Below, piece by piece: positions 36,970 through 47,176 of a stretch of DNA of 64,000 bases (positions are counted from its first letter, which is position 1; each line of letters opens with the position of its first letter). A program made the translations under genes and the position numbers. This DNA is from Mauremys mutica (Eukaryota; Chordata; Testudines; Geoemydidae). A model generated the notes under the pieces. That model was not told where the DNA came from and ran no database searches. It worked only from the letters and a program-made list of their open reading frames with translations. The stretch lies in NCBI RefSeq assembly GCF_020497125.1, contig NC_059082.1:54272524-54336523 (forward strand), given 5' to 3'.

Positions 36970-37112
36970 CATGGAGCTTGCGTTCCCACAATACTATGAC
37001 AACACCATGAGCAAGCAGCTCTCTCTGCTCTGCCTAGCTTGCACGGAGTTAGCGTTCCCATGATACTATGACAAACACCATGAGCAAGCAGGTCTCTCCA
37101 CTCTGCCTAGCT
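36970..37112 (+). repeat. Two-copy 72-bp tandem repeat (copy 2)
   Basis: Counterpart of 16771-16914, one base shorter (AAACACCATG instead of AAACAACCATG). Confidence 0.8.
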
Positions 37113-37747
37113 AGGGATCATCCTGCTGCTTTCTGTGCCACCCTCGAACTAAATTAGCTGCTCCTGATTAGGCAATGTATCGGTTTTCCCCTTGAGCACT
37201 TTTTTATTTAATTCTATTGTAAGAGAGAACTCATTAAAGCAGCCTCACCCTTCCAAGGGATGAATGTTTGCTTCCCTGTCTACAGAGAAGCATCAGTCCA
37301 GAGCCAAAACGTGCATCGAAGAGTCCATCTCATTCCGCCTGCCCCTGGCCTCCTGTCTGTGCTCCTGCCGGGGCAGTTGGAGCAGCAGAATTGTGGGCCG
37401 TTTGTTATCAGCCAGGAGAGCAGGGAGGCTTCCTGCAAATTCTCCCTCCAGACCCATGCCTGGGAGCTGCTTACAGAGTAAGAGCTAGCCTCTCTTTTTA
37501 AAGCATGCCTCTTTTTATTTTTCACAGGCAACATGATCTTTGTAGCTTTGGACTGGCTGTTAACGAAGGCAGAGGTTTGTCTGCACTCTTGAACGTGAGG
37601 TGTATTGTTATTAGCAGAGATCAGCACGACCAGGTGGGATCAGCTATGAAAGTCCCTGAAGATTTGGAGTCAAATGGGATGAAAGTTTAGGGGGAAACAC
37701 AAGCAAGGCAGAATTACTGTGGATCAAGGCTGAGACCTGAGCATTGG

Positions 37748-38926
37748 CAGGGCTGGCTTTAGGAAGTGCGGGGCCCAATTTGAACATTTTCGGCAGGGCC
37801 CCGGTGGGGATGACTAAAAAAAAAAAAAACCATGTAAAAAAAGCCTTTAATTTCTTCGCAACCAGTTCCCTATAAAAAGTTCTGGTTTAAGGGATGTGCC
37901 ACAGTATGTAGTTTTTTGTACCAATAGAGTTACCATACGTCCGTATTTTCCTCCTGGATGGCGATTTAAGAACCAAAAAGCCTGACATGTCTAGGAAAAT
38001 ATGGATGTATGTTAACTCTACCTAAAGATCTTTTTAAAAAAGATGGGCCTGAACTAGAAATGAGCTCTGTTTCACATGTGTGGGTCCCCGCCACTCCCTG
38101 GGGGTGTGCTAGGGTGACCAGATGTCCCGATTTTATAGGGACAGTCCTGATTTTGTGGTCTTTTTCTTATATAGGATACTATTACCCCTCACCCCCTGTC
38201 TCGATTTTTCACACTTGCTGTCTGGTCACCCTAGGGTGTGCACATGTGTGGGTCCCAGCTGCTCTCTGCCCCCCTCATTGAAGCAGGTGTGCAGGGAGGG
38301 AACTGCAGGGCACCAGTGGACATGGGGCTGGCTGGAGGTAGGGTCCGGCTGCAGGCAGGGCAAGGGGTGCGGGGTTGGCTGAAGACGGGCTGATGCGGGG
38401 CTGGAGGCAGGGCAGGGTGTGTGGGGTTAGCTGGAGACAGGGGCTGGCTGTGGGCAGGGGGTGCAAGGCTGGCTGCAGGCAGGGGCGGGTGTGGGCAGGG
38501 GGTGCGGGTACAGGGGGTACAGCCCACCCTGTATGGTGAGTGCCCCCTCCTCCTCCCCCCCCCCACCGGGGTAGCAGCAGCAGCCCAGGGGCTATTTCAA
38601 GGGCCCAGGGCTCTCCTGCTTCTACCACCCTGGCCCAGTAAATAGCCGCGGGAGCCCTGGGGAAGCGGCAGGGCTTCGGCGGCTATTTAAAGGACTGGGG
38701 TGGCAGAGGCAGTTGGAGACCCGGCCTTTTGAATAGCCCCTGGAGCCCCCTGCTCCCCCTGCTGGGAGCCCCAGGTGCTTTAAATTGACCCCTGGGGAAG
38801 CCGGGCCACCCCAGTACAGCGCACTGGCTCTTGCTAGTACATCATACTGGGGCTTGGGTGTGGGGCCCTCTTAGGGGCGGGGCCCGATTCAGGGGAATTG
38901 GTTGAATTGGCCTAAAGCCGGCCCTG
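37748..38926. mobile_element. hAT-type DNA transposon with both TSDs (copy 2)
   Basis: Same element as 17551-18728, but intact at both sides: AGCATTGG at 37740-37747 and again at 38927-38934. The empty site would read CTGAGCATTGGGATTTGCG. This shows that the element inserted at this place normally and that the copy-1 right flank is the rearranged one. It carries no transposase. Confidence 0.9.
38110..38233. mobile_element. TAGGGTGACC MITE nested in hAT element (copy 2)
   Basis: Counterpart of 17914-18037, with the same GGGTGTGC target duplication on both sides. Confidence 0.9.
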
Positions 38927-38934
38927 AGCATTGG

Positions 38935-39257
38935 GATTTGCGATAGACACTCAAAAAAAACCCCAAACCCAACCCACAATAGGGAGGTGAGATCAGAGAT
39001 TAAAAATGCGGAGAAGGCGTTGGGGGATAATGCAGATTCAGCTGGAGACATTTGCAAGAGAGAAGGTGGAGGCTGCCCAGAGATCCCCATCCAGTGTCCC
39101 TGCTATGGACAGACTGGCTGAGAGTAAAACTTGAGAGCAAAGGGACAGCTCGCCTTGGATCTTGCTGGGTGCAGAGAAAGCTCGTGGCTGCACCATTAGT
39201 TATAGCAAGAACCCTTCCTTTGGGTTCCAGGAGTGTTTTGCAGGAGGTGCTCTATGA
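38935..39257. other. Unassigned DNA beyond the duplication
   Basis: Single-copy within the window. No gene or repeat recognised; it ends at the TSD of the next MITE. Confidence 0.4.
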
Positions 39258-39669
39258 CAGTGCCTCTCAACCAGGGGGACGTGTACCTGTGGGGGTACGC
39301 AGAGGTCTTCCAGGAAGTACATCAACTCATCTAGATATTTGTCTAGTTTTATAACAGGCTACATAAAAAGCACTAGCAAAGTCAGTACAAACTAAAATTT
39401 CATTCACACTATGACTTGTTTGTACTGCTCTATATACTATACGCTGAAATGTAAGTACAATATTTATATTCCAGTTGATTTATTTTATAATTACATGGTA
39501 AAAATGAGAAAGTCGGCAATTTGTCAGTAATAGTGTGCTGGGACACTTCTGTATTATTATGTCTGATTGTGTAAGCAAGTTGTTTTTAAGTCAGGTGAAA
39601 CCTGGGATATGCAAGACAAATCAGCTGCCTGAAAGGGGCACAGTAGTCTGGAAAGGTTGAGTGCCACTG
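39258..39669. mobile_element. hAT MITE with TSD-like flanks
   Basis: The ends CAGTGCCTCTCAACC and GGTTGAGTGCCACTG are inverted repeats. The flanks are CTCTATGA (39250-39257) and CTCTATGG (39670-39677), an 8-bp target duplication with one mismatch. The 412-bp AT-rich interior has no coding sequence. Confidence 0.85.
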
Positions 39670-40136
39670 CTCTATGGGCAGATGAATCAGCGGCATGTTG
39701 TGGGCTGTCTTATCACCCATCAGGAGAATCTGAGCACGAAACACCAGGAGGAATTTGGTGATTAGATTCACACCCTCAACTGCAGGTGAGAGCCAAGGGG
39801 CAGAGGTCTCTCAGTTCTCCTGTAAGCAGAGACCACCAGGGCCATCCTTAGATTTATGGTGCCCTAGGTGGGATTATTAAACTGGTGCCCCTGTGCCTGT
39901 CTTGCTCTTAGCAAAACAAACATAAGCTTACAATACTGGAAAACTTGCCACATGCATGTTATTAAAAGGAGTTTAACTTAATGAAGCACACTGTAATGCT
40001 GATGGACTAGCACTACAGAAGTAGCACTATAGAAAAAATTCTGATTTGACAGAATGATGCAAATAATATTTTTTTTTAATTTGTCAACATTTTATTGGAA
40101 ATTTCTATGAAGAGGTATTGAAACAAGGATTTGTTT

Positions 40137-40860
40137 TTAATTAAAAGCAATCTTTCTGGCTTTTTTGGCTGCAAAATCAGTAATGTCATCATATGACAAA
40201 GTGATGTCTTGTTCGATTGCAAGAATAGCAAGACCAGTCAAATGTTCCTGACTCCTTGTAGAGTGGAGATAGTTTTTAATGAGCTTTAGTTTTGAAAAAC
40301 TCTGTTCTCCTGATGCTACTGTTACAGGAATTATCAGTAGAATATGAGTGGCAATGTACACATTAGGATATATGTTAACAAGTTTGCTGGTATGAGTAAA
40401 CTTTACAATGTCCATCATCCATTTTGCATGTGGCAACACTGATGACAGTGTACTCAATTCTTCGTACAGTTCAAGTCCATTTAAATCAAAACGATCGCCG
40501 TGCTTCAGGAAGCTCTCTAGGTCAGGGGCCCCAACACGGTGCTCGAGGGTGCCATGGCGCTCGCAGGGGCCTCTCAGCGTACTGGCCGGCGGATGAGCAT
40601 CTGCCGAAATGGCACTGAAATTCGGCGGCATTTCGGCAGCGATGCCTCTGGATGACGCTGCTTGCCGCCAACAAGCATCATCACCCAAAGGCGTCGCCGC
40701 TGAAATGCTGCCATAATTCGGCGGCATTTTGGCGGATGCTCATCCACCGCCACGGTCCTTCGTCTGGCGGTTAAAGGTTGGGGACCACTGCTCTATGTTC
40801 TTGCACTTTGTCATTAGTTGCTCTTGTTTTCCTATTTCGTTGAATTTAGTCCTGCTCAGC
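40137..40860 (-). pseudogene. hAT transposase C-terminal fragment, interrupted by a MITE
   Basis: Below 40523 the minus strand reads through a hATC dimerisation region, including ITAVASGE-type wording (VTVASGEQSFSKLKLIKNYL) and SQEHLTGLAILAIEQDI, ending in a stop at 40137. The reading is broken by a 268-bp hAT MITE at 40523-40790. It resumes as a short Lys/Gln-rich segment (KFNEIGKQEQLMTKCKN) at about 40792-40855 and then is lost in another insertion. There is no BED zinc finger and no catalytic DDE part, so it is non-functional. Confidence 0.8.
40523..40790. mobile_element. hAT MITE inside transposase fragment
   Basis: Starts CAGGGGCCCCAACACGGTG and ends AGGTTGGGGACCACTG. The flanks are CTCTAGGT (40515-40522) and CTCTATGT (40791-40798), an 8-bp target duplication with one mismatch. 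The interior has arms of GCCGAAATG/ATTCGGCGGCATTT repeats. It disrupts the hAT transposase frame. Confidence 0.8.
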
Positions 40861-41054
40861 CCACCTACCAGCTGAGTGAATGGAATCCCAGGCCGACAGC
40901 GGGTTGAGTGGCTCAGCCAGGGTATCAGCCGCCGGCCTGCTCAGCCCGCTGCCAGCCTGGGGTTCCTTGAGCCGCTCAGCCCACCGCTGCATGCCATCAA
41001 AAATCAGCTCGCGTGCCACCTTTGGCACATGTGCCGTAGGTTGCCGACCCCTGC
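40855..41054. mobile_element. Truncated hAT-like element
   Basis: The right end GCACATGTGCCGTAGGTTGCCGACCCCTG is the terminal wording of a common turtle hAT element and is followed by the CTCTATAC target motif. The left end near TCCTGCTCAGCCC has no matching inverted repeat, so it is truncated. It produces the ORFs on both strands here. Confidence 0.55.
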
Positions 41055-41657
41055 TCTATACATTAGTAAGGAGAGGAGCATATTACAGTTGTTGGAGGGC
41101 TCTATTTAGCAGTAACAGGGCTATAGGAAAGTCAGTCAACATTTTTTGTTTCGCTGATGAAAACGGGCCCACTCCCTTCCTCATACCAAACTTGTCACAA
41201 ATAATTGTCAACAACTTAATTTTCTGTTTTTTGGCTAAGATATTGATTTTTAAAAAAAAAATATTGAAATTGAATTCAGGATTATTAGCAAGCATTTTTG
41301 GCGAACACATTTGTTAAATGACAATCTAAATGGCAATGCAGTACTGCTTTCATGCTTGGCTCACCCCCCAGCCTGCTGGTCCAACAGCTGCACTAGAGGA
41401 GGAGATAGGTGGAAAACTGCAGGACCCCAAAATCCACCTCTTGGGGTGCAGAGTGGCAACAGCAGCAGCAAACCCTCAGGTCCGATCACACGCCAATGGG
41501 CACCACTGCCAGCCCAACAGACCATGGTGAAGTTAGCACAGCATCTGATCTCAGGGATGGGGCACCCATGGAGCCACAGCAGCTCATCCTGCCCTATGCA
41601 GCTCCCCCTGGATGAGATGGATCGCTGCCAGCCTGGGGGAGAGACGCGCTCCCCAGC

Positions 41658-41867
41658 TAGGGTGACCAGATCCAGATGTCCTGATTTTATAGGGCTAGTC
41701 CCGATATTTGGGGCTTTGTCTTATATAGGTACCAATTACCCCCACCTAGGGTGAACAGACAGCAAATGTGAAAAATCGGGATGGGGTGGGGGGGAATAGG
41801 AGCCTATATAAGAAAAAGACCCAAAAATCGGGATTGTCCCTATAAAATGGGACATCTGGTCACCCTA
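41658..41867. mobile_element. Two TAGGGTGACC MITEs in inverted orientation
   Basis: A partial forward copy (TAGGGTGACCAGA..., 41658-41747) abuts a reverse copy (TAGGGTGAACAGACAGC...GGTCACCCTA, 41748-41867). Together they form a long imperfect palindrome with TATAGGGCTAGTCCCGAT on one arm and ATTGTCCCTATAAAAT on the other. No TSD flanks the pair. Confidence 0.75.
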
Positions 41868-42078
41868 CAGGTGAGTTCCTTCCCCCACCCCTTCCCAGAG
41901 ACCCCAGCAGCCAATCTCCTCCCTCAGACTGTGCTCTCCCTAGGACCCAGCAGCCCTGCTCTTACATGCTCCACTGCTTCCCGTCTGTCCGGGCCGGGCA
42001 GAGCGGTGCCCCCAGACCTAGTGGTGCCCTAGGTGGCTGCCTGTTCTGCCTATGGCTAAGGACGGCCCTGGAGACCAC

Positions 42079-42660
42079 GTGCCAGGGACACTCCCCAGAG
42101 ATACTCCCAGAGAGTGATGACTGTCCACCTTCAAGCAGAGCCATCTCTTAGCACTCCCTGTTAGCCCATAGGAGGCCCTGCTGGAGACTGGCATTACAGT
42201 GGAGATGGGGGGGTCAGCCTCTAGACCCTATAGTCTCCTTCCCCCTGTGGGTTCCTTACAGACTCCACTGCAGATCGCTAACAAGTGGGGCTATCTAACA
42301 CCTTAGGAGAAGCCAGGACATTGTCCTTGGTTGTGCTATCCTGGAGCTGATTGAGTTCTTATGGGCCACAAGGACCTTTGCAAATGGTTCCAGAGGCTCA
42401 AGCTAAGCAGTGCAGACCCTGATCTTTTCAGGGGAACTGTCCGCAGCAGCACTTAGCTTGAGAGCTACCAGACAGTGCCAGTGGGGCGCTGCCTGGCTGC
42501 CCGCTGGAGGGAAGGAGAGCTGTGTGGAGCCCTCAGGTGTGCCTGGCATTACTGTGCTAGCCACGCTCTGCACAGTGCTCCAGGAGGGAGGGAACCAGGC
42601 CCAGCCTTCCCCAGCTGGGGCAGGGCTGCCTGGTGCAGAGCTCTGGGAGGTGACTGTGGG
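42079..42660. other. Unassigned non-coding DNA
   Basis: No gene, RNA or named repeat supported. Confidence 0.4.
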
Positions 42661-42905
42661 GAGGCCAAGGGGGAAACGTGTGTGGGAGAGGGGAGGAAGT
42701 GGGAGGGTACCAAGGAGACCGGTAGGCAACATGAGCCCCAACAGAGGTGACTGGTTGGTCCAGGGCAGAGATGAGTCCAGGCTGCAAAGCTCAGCTATGG
42801 AGCATTTGTTCCAGGGGCCTGCATGGAGCCTGCCTGAAACTGGACAGCTTTGCTCCCTGTCCCAGCTTCTCTCATCGTTCTGGGGGCAAGTTCACACGAA
42901 CACTC
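42660..42905 (+). repeat. Dispersed direct repeat, unit A
   Basis: CAACATGAGCCCCAACAGAG followed later by TTGCTCCCTGTCCCAGCTTC and CTCATCGTTCTGGGGGCAAG recurs diverged at 47855-48030. Unit A has about 95 bp between GAGGTGACT and the CTCCCTGTCCCAGC block that unit B lacks. The family is not recognised. Confidence 0.6.
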
Positions 42906-43059
42906 CCGCGCGCTGACCTGTGAACCAGGCTCGTCCAGGCCGATTGCTGGGCTGTGAGGCCACCCTCCCCCTGCCACCTCGAGCATCATGCTACGAAGGA
43001 AAAAAAGACCAGCTGGCTGAAAAGAGGAGAAAGATGGCATAACCCTTAACACGGCGCTC

Positions 43060-43468
43060 TGTCATTCTGATTTCACAAGCAAGGTGTCACCACAATCAGC
43101 AGTACCCTCTATACCGTAAATACCATAGGCTGACAGGAAGGGGCAGATGTCCAGATCAGGGACACGGAACTAGGAAACGTACCAGAAACAAGATGTGTTT
43201 TCCTCTAGCCTATGGAAAGATGAACTAATGGATTTGTAAACAACCTGCCTATAAGTACCAACCAGGTATAAGCAAATTGCAGAACCAAACAGGGCGAGGT
43301 ACCGGTCGCCAGCTGTAGAATCAGGCTCACAGACTGTGGTAACTATACTCTTAGTCTTTCTGCTGTCTAGTTAATTAATTATTTAATAAACCCAATCAAG
43401 CTGACTGATGCGGAGGTCTCTTTAATCACTGAATAAATTCAGCCTTACTAAAACCATTGTTGGTAACG
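43060..43468 (+). mobile_element. ERV 5' long terminal repeat
   Basis: Starts TGTCATTCTGATTTC and ends CATTGTTGGTAACG (a decayed CA). It has a TATA-like CCTATAAGTACC near 43246 and two AATAAA signals (43385-43390 and 43432-43437). The next bases, AATTGATGGCTCAGATGGGC, align with the TTTGGTGG...GGG primer-site region beside the LTR at 3311-3964. Internal retroviral sequence would therefore lie to the right. Confidence 0.6.
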
Positions 43469-43565
43469 AATTGATGGCTCAGATGGGCACCTTGATAGGC
43501 AGTAGTGTTTGAGAGCGTATCTGACAGGAATGCTCAGCCTAGTATAGTGCCAGTGGAGAGCTCAG

Positions 43566-44238
43566 CAGAGGGGTGAGCAAACTACGGCCCAGGGGCCTCA
43601 TCCAGCCCTTCAGATGTTTTAATCTGGCCCTCGATCTTCCGCCGGGGAGTGGGGTCTGGGGCTTGCCCCACTCCAGTGCTCCAGCTGGGGAGCAGTGTCG
43701 AGGGCTTGCCCTGCTCTGCACGACTCCCGCAAGCAGCAGCATGTCCCCGCTCCAGCCCCTATGCGTAGGGGCATCCAGGGGGCTCCGCACACTGCCCCTG
43801 CCCTAAGCACGCCCCCGTAACTTCCATTGGTAAGGAACTGCAGCCAATGGGAGCTGCAGGGGAGGTGCCTGTGGATGGGGCAGCGCGCAGAGATGCCTGG
43901 CCGCACCTCCGTGTAGGAGCAGGAGGGGGGACATGCTGCTGCTTCCAGGAACTGCTTGAGGTAAGCACAGCCCGGAGCCTGCACTCCTGAACCCCCCTAC
44001 ACCCCAACCCCCTGCCCCAGCCCTGATCCCCCTCCTGCCCTCTGAACCCCTTGGTCCCAGCTCAGAGCACCCTCCTGCATCCCCAACCCCTCATGCCCAG
44101 CCCCACCCCAGAGCCCACACCCCCAGATTCCTCACCCCATCCCATACCCCAATCCCCAATTTTGTGAGCATTCATGGCCTGCCATACAATTTCCATATCC
44201 AGATGTGGCCCTCGGGCCAAAAAGTTTGCCCACCCCTA
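43566..44238. mobile_element. hAT-like element with GGGGTGAGCAAACT ends
   Basis: Left end CAGAGGGGTGAGCAAACTAC; right end GGGCCAAAAAGTTTGCCCAC followed by CCCTAG. The ends are inverted and the interior has a C-rich CCCTGAACCCC-type tract (43985-44150). A relative lies in DNASE1L2 intron 4 (55352-56085). TSDs are not clear. It interrupts the ERV leader region. Confidence 0.65.
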
Positions 44239-44329
44239 GTCTAGCACACCGCAGTGCGCCTAATCCAATCTGAGACCAATCCGTGGGGTCACATGTGTTC
44301 ATGGCTTACGTCAAAAGCTGAGAAGACAC

Positions 44330-44862
44330 CTAAAGTTAAGGAGTTAAGAGAGGGAGCAAAATGGGGAGCTAAAAACGCTGCTTGAGAATATGAATAGTGT
44401 AACTGTGTCTCTGGCTCAGAATGGCCACGAGGAAAGCTCAAGGAATGTCAGATCGATTGTGGTGAGATGAGGGTAAGGAAGTTAAATTGGCACAAAGAAC
44501 CTAAGGAGTTGAGAAGTGCTCCCCAGGTGGCACAAGAGCAATTCATTGTGGCAAAGCAGGGTGTCCCGGGGAATCGTGTTCAGTGCTGGAAGGAACAGCA
44601 GGACCTGAGAGAGCAGGTTCGTGAGTGAAGGGGACAAATTGCAGCGTTGAGTGAGAGAGCTGAGGAGTACAGAAAGCTAAGAACATTAAATGAGCAAGGG
44701 AAGGAAACGATGCAGGAATTAACCACAGACTCAAACAGACTCAGGTGCTCATTAGATGAAAGAGAGAATGCAGCTATGCAGGTCCAAGAAACACCAGTGA
44801 TCTACAAGATAATCGTGGGTGGTTGTCCTGAAGGAGAAACTGAGAAGAACCTAAATGAGAGA
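44330..44862 (+). pseudogene. ERV gag-like remnant
   Basis: Downstream of the LTR at 43060-43468 the plus strand shows short in-frame blocks rich in Glu, Lys, Gln and Leu. One is a 60-residue coiled-coil-like stretch from 44647 (heptad-compatible ALSERAEEYRKLRTLNEQ). It has several in-frame stops upstream. Position and composition suit a retroviral gag N-terminus, but no capsid or nucleocapsid motif is visible. The last residues of the 44647-44916 open frame come from the inserted fragment at 44862. Confidence 0.4.
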
Positions 44863-44953
44863 AGCAACAGAGAGTCCTGTGGCACCTTTAAGACTAACAG
44901 AGGTATTGGAGTATAAGCTTTTGTGAGTGAATACCCACTTCATCAGATGCATG
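44862..44953 (-). mobile_element. Retroelement 3' fragment with decayed hammerhead-ribozyme motif
   Basis: On the minus strand the segment reads CATCTGATGAAGTGGGTATT then CACTCACAAAAGCTTATAC and ends with the familiar GTGCCACAGGACTCTCTG wording. CTGATGA (44940-44946) is the hammerhead core. A 6-bp stem with one G-U pair (44923-44928 with 44933-44938) follows, then AAAA where GAAA is needed (44919-44922). Such motifs are known from Penelope-like elements. This copy is truncated and one core base is mutated. Confidence 0.6.
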
Positions 44954-46833
44954 TCTGATGAGAGAGATTATCTGGGGAAACAACCAGCTTGGAATAAAGA
45001 TCAAATCAGCCTGATGGTAGATCCAGACCACACCCCTAAAAGGAAATTGTAATGTTAACCCTAAAGCAACCAAAATGACTAGTTTAAAAAGGAAAGCACT
45101 ATGATTTTAACACATTTTAGACTGACCGAAAAGATATTGTTGGCTATTGGCTACAAAGCAGGTAAAAATTCCTGCTACATGAATGGATGATTTGGAAATT
45201 TGAATGTGCCATTTGAATGCTTTTGGAAATTGGCATCTTGGTGTGATTCATGCCCCTCAGCCCACTTCCTGGGAGCATGGGTGTGCGTGTCCATGAAATC
45301 ACATGAGCCTGAATTAAGGGAATGGAAAAAATGGCTCCATCCATTAATTAAAATTAATTCAAATTTTAAGCAAAAGGTACTTTTGCTTAAAAGATGCAAT
45401 AAAGTTGTGTGATTGTGAAAGGTTTAAAGGACCTAAATAAACCCTCCCTGTCAATACAACCCTATTTAAAAAGGAAGGGGTATGTGAAATGTATGTGTCA
45501 AATAAATTGGCTTTCAAAGGATTCTGCTAAAAATCCATTTGCTTCAATAATTAAAGAGCTAAAACATTTTTATTTTGAACATGAAATGGTAAAGGTGAAA
45601 CAAGTTAGCCTTGTTAAAGTAAAAGTATTATTAAAGTAATTCCTGGCATAATTTAAAGTTAAAGGTATTAGGTCCTCAATTGTTGCCGTGCCTTTAAGTT
45701 ATGATTTTTGGTTCCAAGTCAAAAAGCAGACAGGGGACCCTGAAAAGCAAAAGGCAGCAACATCACTTGGACTCTGAGGCTAGGAGCTAACACGTTGCTG
45801 TACCAAGATAAAGAGGAATTGCCTTTCCTGGCAGGCACTGTTAAATGGTTTTGTCTGTGAAAAACTAACTAGACAAGCAGAATTGCTTTTAACCAAGGAT
45901 TTGGTTTAATGGGCATTAAGAATTGTTGCCCATGGACGCTGGTCCTAAAACATGACAAATGTCCAACAAAGCAATTAATTTTTGAAGTCCTCAAACCTTT
46001 GTTTTATATTTAAACAATGGATCTTGGACTCTGAAGCCGAACACAAGTAACTCATTTAAGCTGGCTTTGTTGTAGCAATGACACCAGGCCTTTGAAAGAG
46101 ATGCCCCTTTAAACAAGGCGATGCCTGATGTAAATGTCAAAATGCAATTAGTAAATGCAAATAGGGGAAAACAAAACCCTACTCGCCACCCTTCTAACCT
46201 GCAAAAAAGTGCGGGGTGGGGGGGCGGAGGAGGGTAGGAGAAAAAGTAAAACGAGGTAAATGGAAGTATTAAGCATATGTAGAGAATGCTTTGTTGCTTG
46301 TGTATTGACATGCGGGCTATTAGTTACATGTTGTTGGTTTAATAAGTTAATAGATACAGGAGTTGTTATTTTTATGCTCCGTGAAGACAACCCTCATTTC
46401 TCCCCATCTCCTCTAGAAAACATTTCACTTCTGAAACTTTTGTAAGTAACCCTGTTTCCTCTGTTCTTTCTGAACTGCTGCCCGTGATCACGGTGATTTG
46501 GCTCCACTGCTTTGTGCTAACCTGTTTATCGGAACCATGGAATATGCTGGGGTCTGAACGTATGGTCCACCAGGGCTGCATTGCTGAGTTAACCAACCAC
46601 CTTTGTGTGTAGCAACTGGCTGTTCTCTGGGAAATGATCCTGTAGCAATAACTGATTGCCATGTCACTGCAGCAGTTCCAAAGCCTGCCTGTTATGAGCT
46701 GTCAGGTCTTTATGAAACTCACCCTTTGGCCTTTTCCAGATATTGTGCAACCTCAGCCTTGCTCAATATAAGCATGACTGTGAAAGAATGCCTGTCGTGG
46801 TTACTGTTCCAGGTCCTAACCCAATAGCATCCA
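44954..46833 (+). pseudogene. Probable ERV internal region, heavily decayed
   Basis: AT-rich sequence with many short Lys/Asn-rich open stretches on the plus strand (for example 45200-45412, 45409-45639). A cysteine-containing open stretch lies at 46603-46827. The base composition differs sharply from its surroundings and it lies between the ERV 5' LTR and the gene. I see no protease, reverse transcriptase or integrase motif, so assignment to the ERV rests on position and composition. It could be unrelated AT-rich DNA. Confidence 0.3.
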
Positions 46834-47168
46834 CAGGGCCGGCTTTAGGAAGTGCGGGGCCCAATTCGAACAGTTTTGAAGGGGCCCCGGCAGGGATGAC
46901 CAAAAAAAAACCACATGTAAAAAAACACATGGGGCTTGTACTCACCAGGCAGTGCTTCAAGTCTTCAGCGGCTCTTCGGTGGTGGGTCCTTCACTCGCTC
47001 CAGGTCTTTGGCAGCACTGAAGGACCCGCTGCCGAAGTGCCGCCGAAGATCCAGAGCGCCGCCAGGTGAGTAAAAATTAAAAAGGCGCCTCTAGCCAGGG
47101 AAGGGATTCTCACTGGGCGCGGGACCCGATTCGGGGCAATGGGTGGAATAGGCCTAAAGCCGGCCCTG
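46834..47168. mobile_element. Short hAT element, same family as the breakpoint element
   Basis: Starts CAGGGCCGGCTTTAGGAAGT and ends CCTAAAGCCGGCCCTG, with the perfect 8-bp duplication AGCATCCA at 46826-46833 and 47169-47176. It shares GCGGGGCCCAATTCGAACA and the A-rich ATGACCAAAAAAAAACCA block with 17551 and 37748 but is only 335 bp long. Confidence 0.9.
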
Positions 47169-47176
47169 AGCATCCA

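Larger units (their letters stand above)
18729..38926 (+). repeat. Tandem duplication, copy 2 (complete unit, 20198 bp)
   Basis: This is the full duplicated unit in direct orientation directly after copy 1. It starts with unique sequence following the end of a hAT element at 18728 and ends at the last base of the second copy of that same element (38926). The contents match copy 1 in the same order: CR1 end, ERV fragment, hairpin MITEs, LTRs, DNA elements, and the hAT element with its nested MITE. Beyond 38926 the two copies diverge completely. Confidence 0.92.
39837..42070 (-). mobile_element. hAT transposon with decayed transposase and nested insertions
   Basis: The ends CAGGGCCATCCTTAG and CTAAGGACGGCCCTG are inverted repeats, flanked on both sides by the perfect 8-bp duplication GAGACCAC (39829-39836 and 42071-42078). 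The minus strand near the left end encodes a hAT dimerisation domain. Other elements have inserted inside (40523-40790, about 40855-41054, and the inverted pair at 41658-41867). The 2.2-kb length and missing N-terminal transposase mark it as internally deleted and inactive. Confidence 0.88.
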
